A stretch of 14,318 nucleotides of DNA. Source: Bacillota bacterium. GTDB lineage: Bacteria > Bacillota > Dethiobacteria > Dethiobacterales > Dethiobacteraceae. The notes beneath the pieces were generated by a model. It worked only from the letters and a program-made list of their open reading frames with translations, was not told where the DNA came from and did not search any database. Location of the stretch: NCBI GenBank assembly GCA_012800215.1, contig JAAZJT010000077.1:1-14318 (forward strand). The letters run 5' to 3'. This document shows positions 13,305-14,318 of the stretch, one piece after another. How positions within the stretch are numbered: the stretch's first letter is position 1; every line of letters starts with the position of its first letter. The translations under genes were made by a program, and so were the position numbers.

Positions 13305-13320
13305 TGTTACAATAGTAACA
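13305..13320. promoter_or_regulatory. Candidate Rex operator (ROP) in the rex leader
   Basis: TGTTACAATAGTAACA is a perfect 6-4-6 palindrome. It keeps the TGTTA-N6-TAACA core of the published Rex box TTGTTAA-N4-TTAACAA, differing at the outermost base and the innermost arm base of each half. It includes TACAAT (13308-13313), a possible alternative -10. It lies 60 bases ahead of rex, a natural place for autoregulation, which is inferred only. Confidence 0.45.
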
Positions 13321-13379
13321 GATTATTTTTTATGCTTTGATTTACTGGCAAAAAGTTGTATATGGAGGAGGAAGTAGTT

Positions 13380-14021
13380 ATGTCCAGACGTAAGGCCCCT
13401 AAATCTGTAGTAAAGAGATTACCTGTTTATTTGAGAATATTAGATAATCTTATCCGCCGCGATGTAGAGATTATTTCTTCTCGTGTTTTGAGTGAAGAAA
13501 CCGGTTTTACTGCTGAGCAAATTAGAAAGGATTTAGCTTATTTTGGTGCTTTTGGTACGCGTGGTACAGGATATAATACCAGCTATCTTAGAGAAAAGCT
13601 GTTAAGGATAATTGGTTTGGATAAGCAAACAAAAATTATTGTGGTTGGTTTTGGTCATCTTGGTAAGGCACTTACACGTTATAATGCCGGCAAAAATCGT
13701 TATGTTGATATTATTGGGGTTTTTGACAGAAAACCTGGGGAAACCGGTATTGAAGGTTTAGAGGTACTGACTATGGACAAATTACCGGAGTTTTTGCAGC
13801 GGGAAAAAGTTAAAGTTGCCATGCTAACGGTTCCGGCTGAAGCGGCTCAAGATGTGACCAATTTACTTGTAAAAAACGGTATAACAGCTATTTTAAATTT
13901 TGCACCGATAAAATTAGATGTTCCTGAGCATGTTTATGTTCATAATGCTGATTTAACTACTGAATTACAAACATTAATTTACTACTCATCCGAAGATGAA
14001 AGACATCATCATACGGAATAA
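13380..14021 (+). CDS. rex: Redox-sensing transcriptional repressor Rex
   Basis: Rex represses fermentation and anaerobic-respiration genes when the NADH/NAD+ ratio is low, and releases DNA when it binds NADH. The product is 213 residues, the family norm. The N-terminal winged helix (about 10-70) shows RLPVYLRILDNLI, the VLSEETGFTAEQIRKDLAYFG recognition region and GTRGTGYN. The Rossmann domain begins KIIVVGFGHLGKAL with the GxGxxG at 90-95, and later has GVFDRKPG. It ends with the domain-swapping helix (TTELQTLIYY). ATG 13380 has GGAGGAGG eight bases upstream; an in-frame start at 13356 lacks a Shine-Dalgarno. It stands alone, with its own promoter region and a candidate Rex box, and no target genes lie nearby. 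Confidence 0.96.
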   Translation: MSRRKAPKSVVKRLPVYLRILDNLIRRDVEIISSRVLSEETGFTAEQIRKDLAYFGAFGTRGTGYNTSYLREKLLRIIGLDKQTKIIVVGFGHLGKALTRYNAGKNRYVDIIGVFDRKPGETGIEGLEVLTMDKLPEFLQREKVKVAMLTVPAEAAQDVTNLLVKNGITAILNFAPIKLDVPEHVYVHNADLTTELQTLIYYSSEDERHHHTE

Positions 14022-14040
14022 ATTTCCTGGCAAAGAGCTG

Positions 14041-14069
14041 TTGACTTTTATTCATTACTTGTGTATACT
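14041..14069 (+). promoter_or_regulatory. Promoter of the tRNA operon
   Basis: TTGACT (14041-14046), a 17-base spacer and TATACT (14064-14069): each hexamer is 5 of 6 consensus. Start of transcription is expected near 14076, 13 bases before tRNA-Asp. Strength and position suit a stable-RNA operon. Confidence 0.85.
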
Positions 14070-14088
14070 ATAAAAGTGTCATGAATAC

Positions 14089-14165
14089 GGAGCTGTGGTG
14101 TAGAGGCCTAACATGCCTGCCTGTCACGCAGGAGATCGCGGGTTCGACTCCCGTCAGCTCCGCCA
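14089..14165 (+). tRNA. tRNA-Asp (anticodon GTC)
   Basis: The acceptor stem is GGAGCTG (14089-14095) with CAGCTCC (14155-14161), then discriminator G and an encoded CCA (14163-14165). The anticodon stem CCTGC/GCAGG encloses the loop CTGTCAC, anticodon GTC. The T-arm GGGTTCGACTCCC is standard. Confidence 0.97.
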
Positions 14166-14173
14166 TTTTATTA

Positions 14174-14249
<76 letters not shown>

Positions 14250-14252
14250 CGT

Positions 14253-14318
14253 GCGGAAGTAGCTCAGTGGTAGAGCATCGCCTTGCCAAGGCGAGGGCCG
14301 CGGGTTCGAATCCCGTCT
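14253..14318 (+). tRNA. tRNA-Gly (anticodon GCC), truncated by the window end
   Basis: The gene begins GCGGAAG at 14253, three bases after tRNA-Phe. The anticodon arm TCGCC-TTGCCAA-GGCGA gives anticodon GCC, and the T-arm CGGGTTCGAATCCCG is complete. The 3' acceptor strand is cut after 14318, so the tRNA operon probably continues. Confidence 0.93.

Overview
The window looks like a chromosome segment of a low-to-middle GC, Gram-positive Bacillota, most likely from the Clostridia side. The evidence is the gene set and order: sepF, ylmH, divIVA, a T-box-controlled ileS, a YteA-type zinc-finger gene, lspA-lgt-rluD-pyrR, mnmM and rex, with strong purine-rich Shine-Dalgarno sites and frequent TTG starts. 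I do not assign a genus. YteA points to a lineage with sporulation ancestry, and Rex to NADH-responsive, fermentative or anaerobic metabolism.

Layout. Positions 2-1821 carry the end of the dcw-type cell-division neighbourhood: the 3' part of sepF, a collapsed remnant of yggT/ylmG (311-414), ylmH (RqcP2-like S4 protein) and divIVA, closed by a long hairpin. A consensus promoter (1839-1867) then drives a complete ileS T-box leader (about 1874-2120) with an ATC specifier and a mutually exclusive antiterminator and terminator, followed by ileS (2156-4930) and a strong terminator. A DUF5665-like membrane protein and a yteA-like gene follow (5120-6043).

Positions 6044-9018 are an accessory, gene-poor interval between two conserved housekeeping blocks. 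It holds a decayed XRE/ImmA-like relic (6266-6681), a two-domain lipoprotein (6811-7779), a DUF6941-like small protein (7950-8333), a 56-codon membrane-protein ORF that appears to start at ATT (8348-8518), and a lone minus-strand small gene (8547-8729). It also contains several unexplained inverted repeats.

From 9019 a promoter drives a tight cluster: lspA and lgt (both steps of lipoprotein maturation, directly abutting), an RluD-type pseudouridine synthase and pyrR, followed by a DUF421 membrane protein and mnmM (tRNA wobble modification). rex (13380-14021) has its own upstream region with a sigma-A-like promoter and two palindromes, one resembling a Rex box. The window ends in a tRNA operon (Asp-GTC, Phe-GAA, truncated Gly-GCC) with a near-consensus promoter.

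Most of the window is ordinary housekeeping. The parts that merit a second look are the yggT collapse, the 6.0-9.0 kb accessory interval with the ATT-start ORF, and the possible Rex autoregulatory site. I did not find a clear, self-contained novel defence or mobile system.
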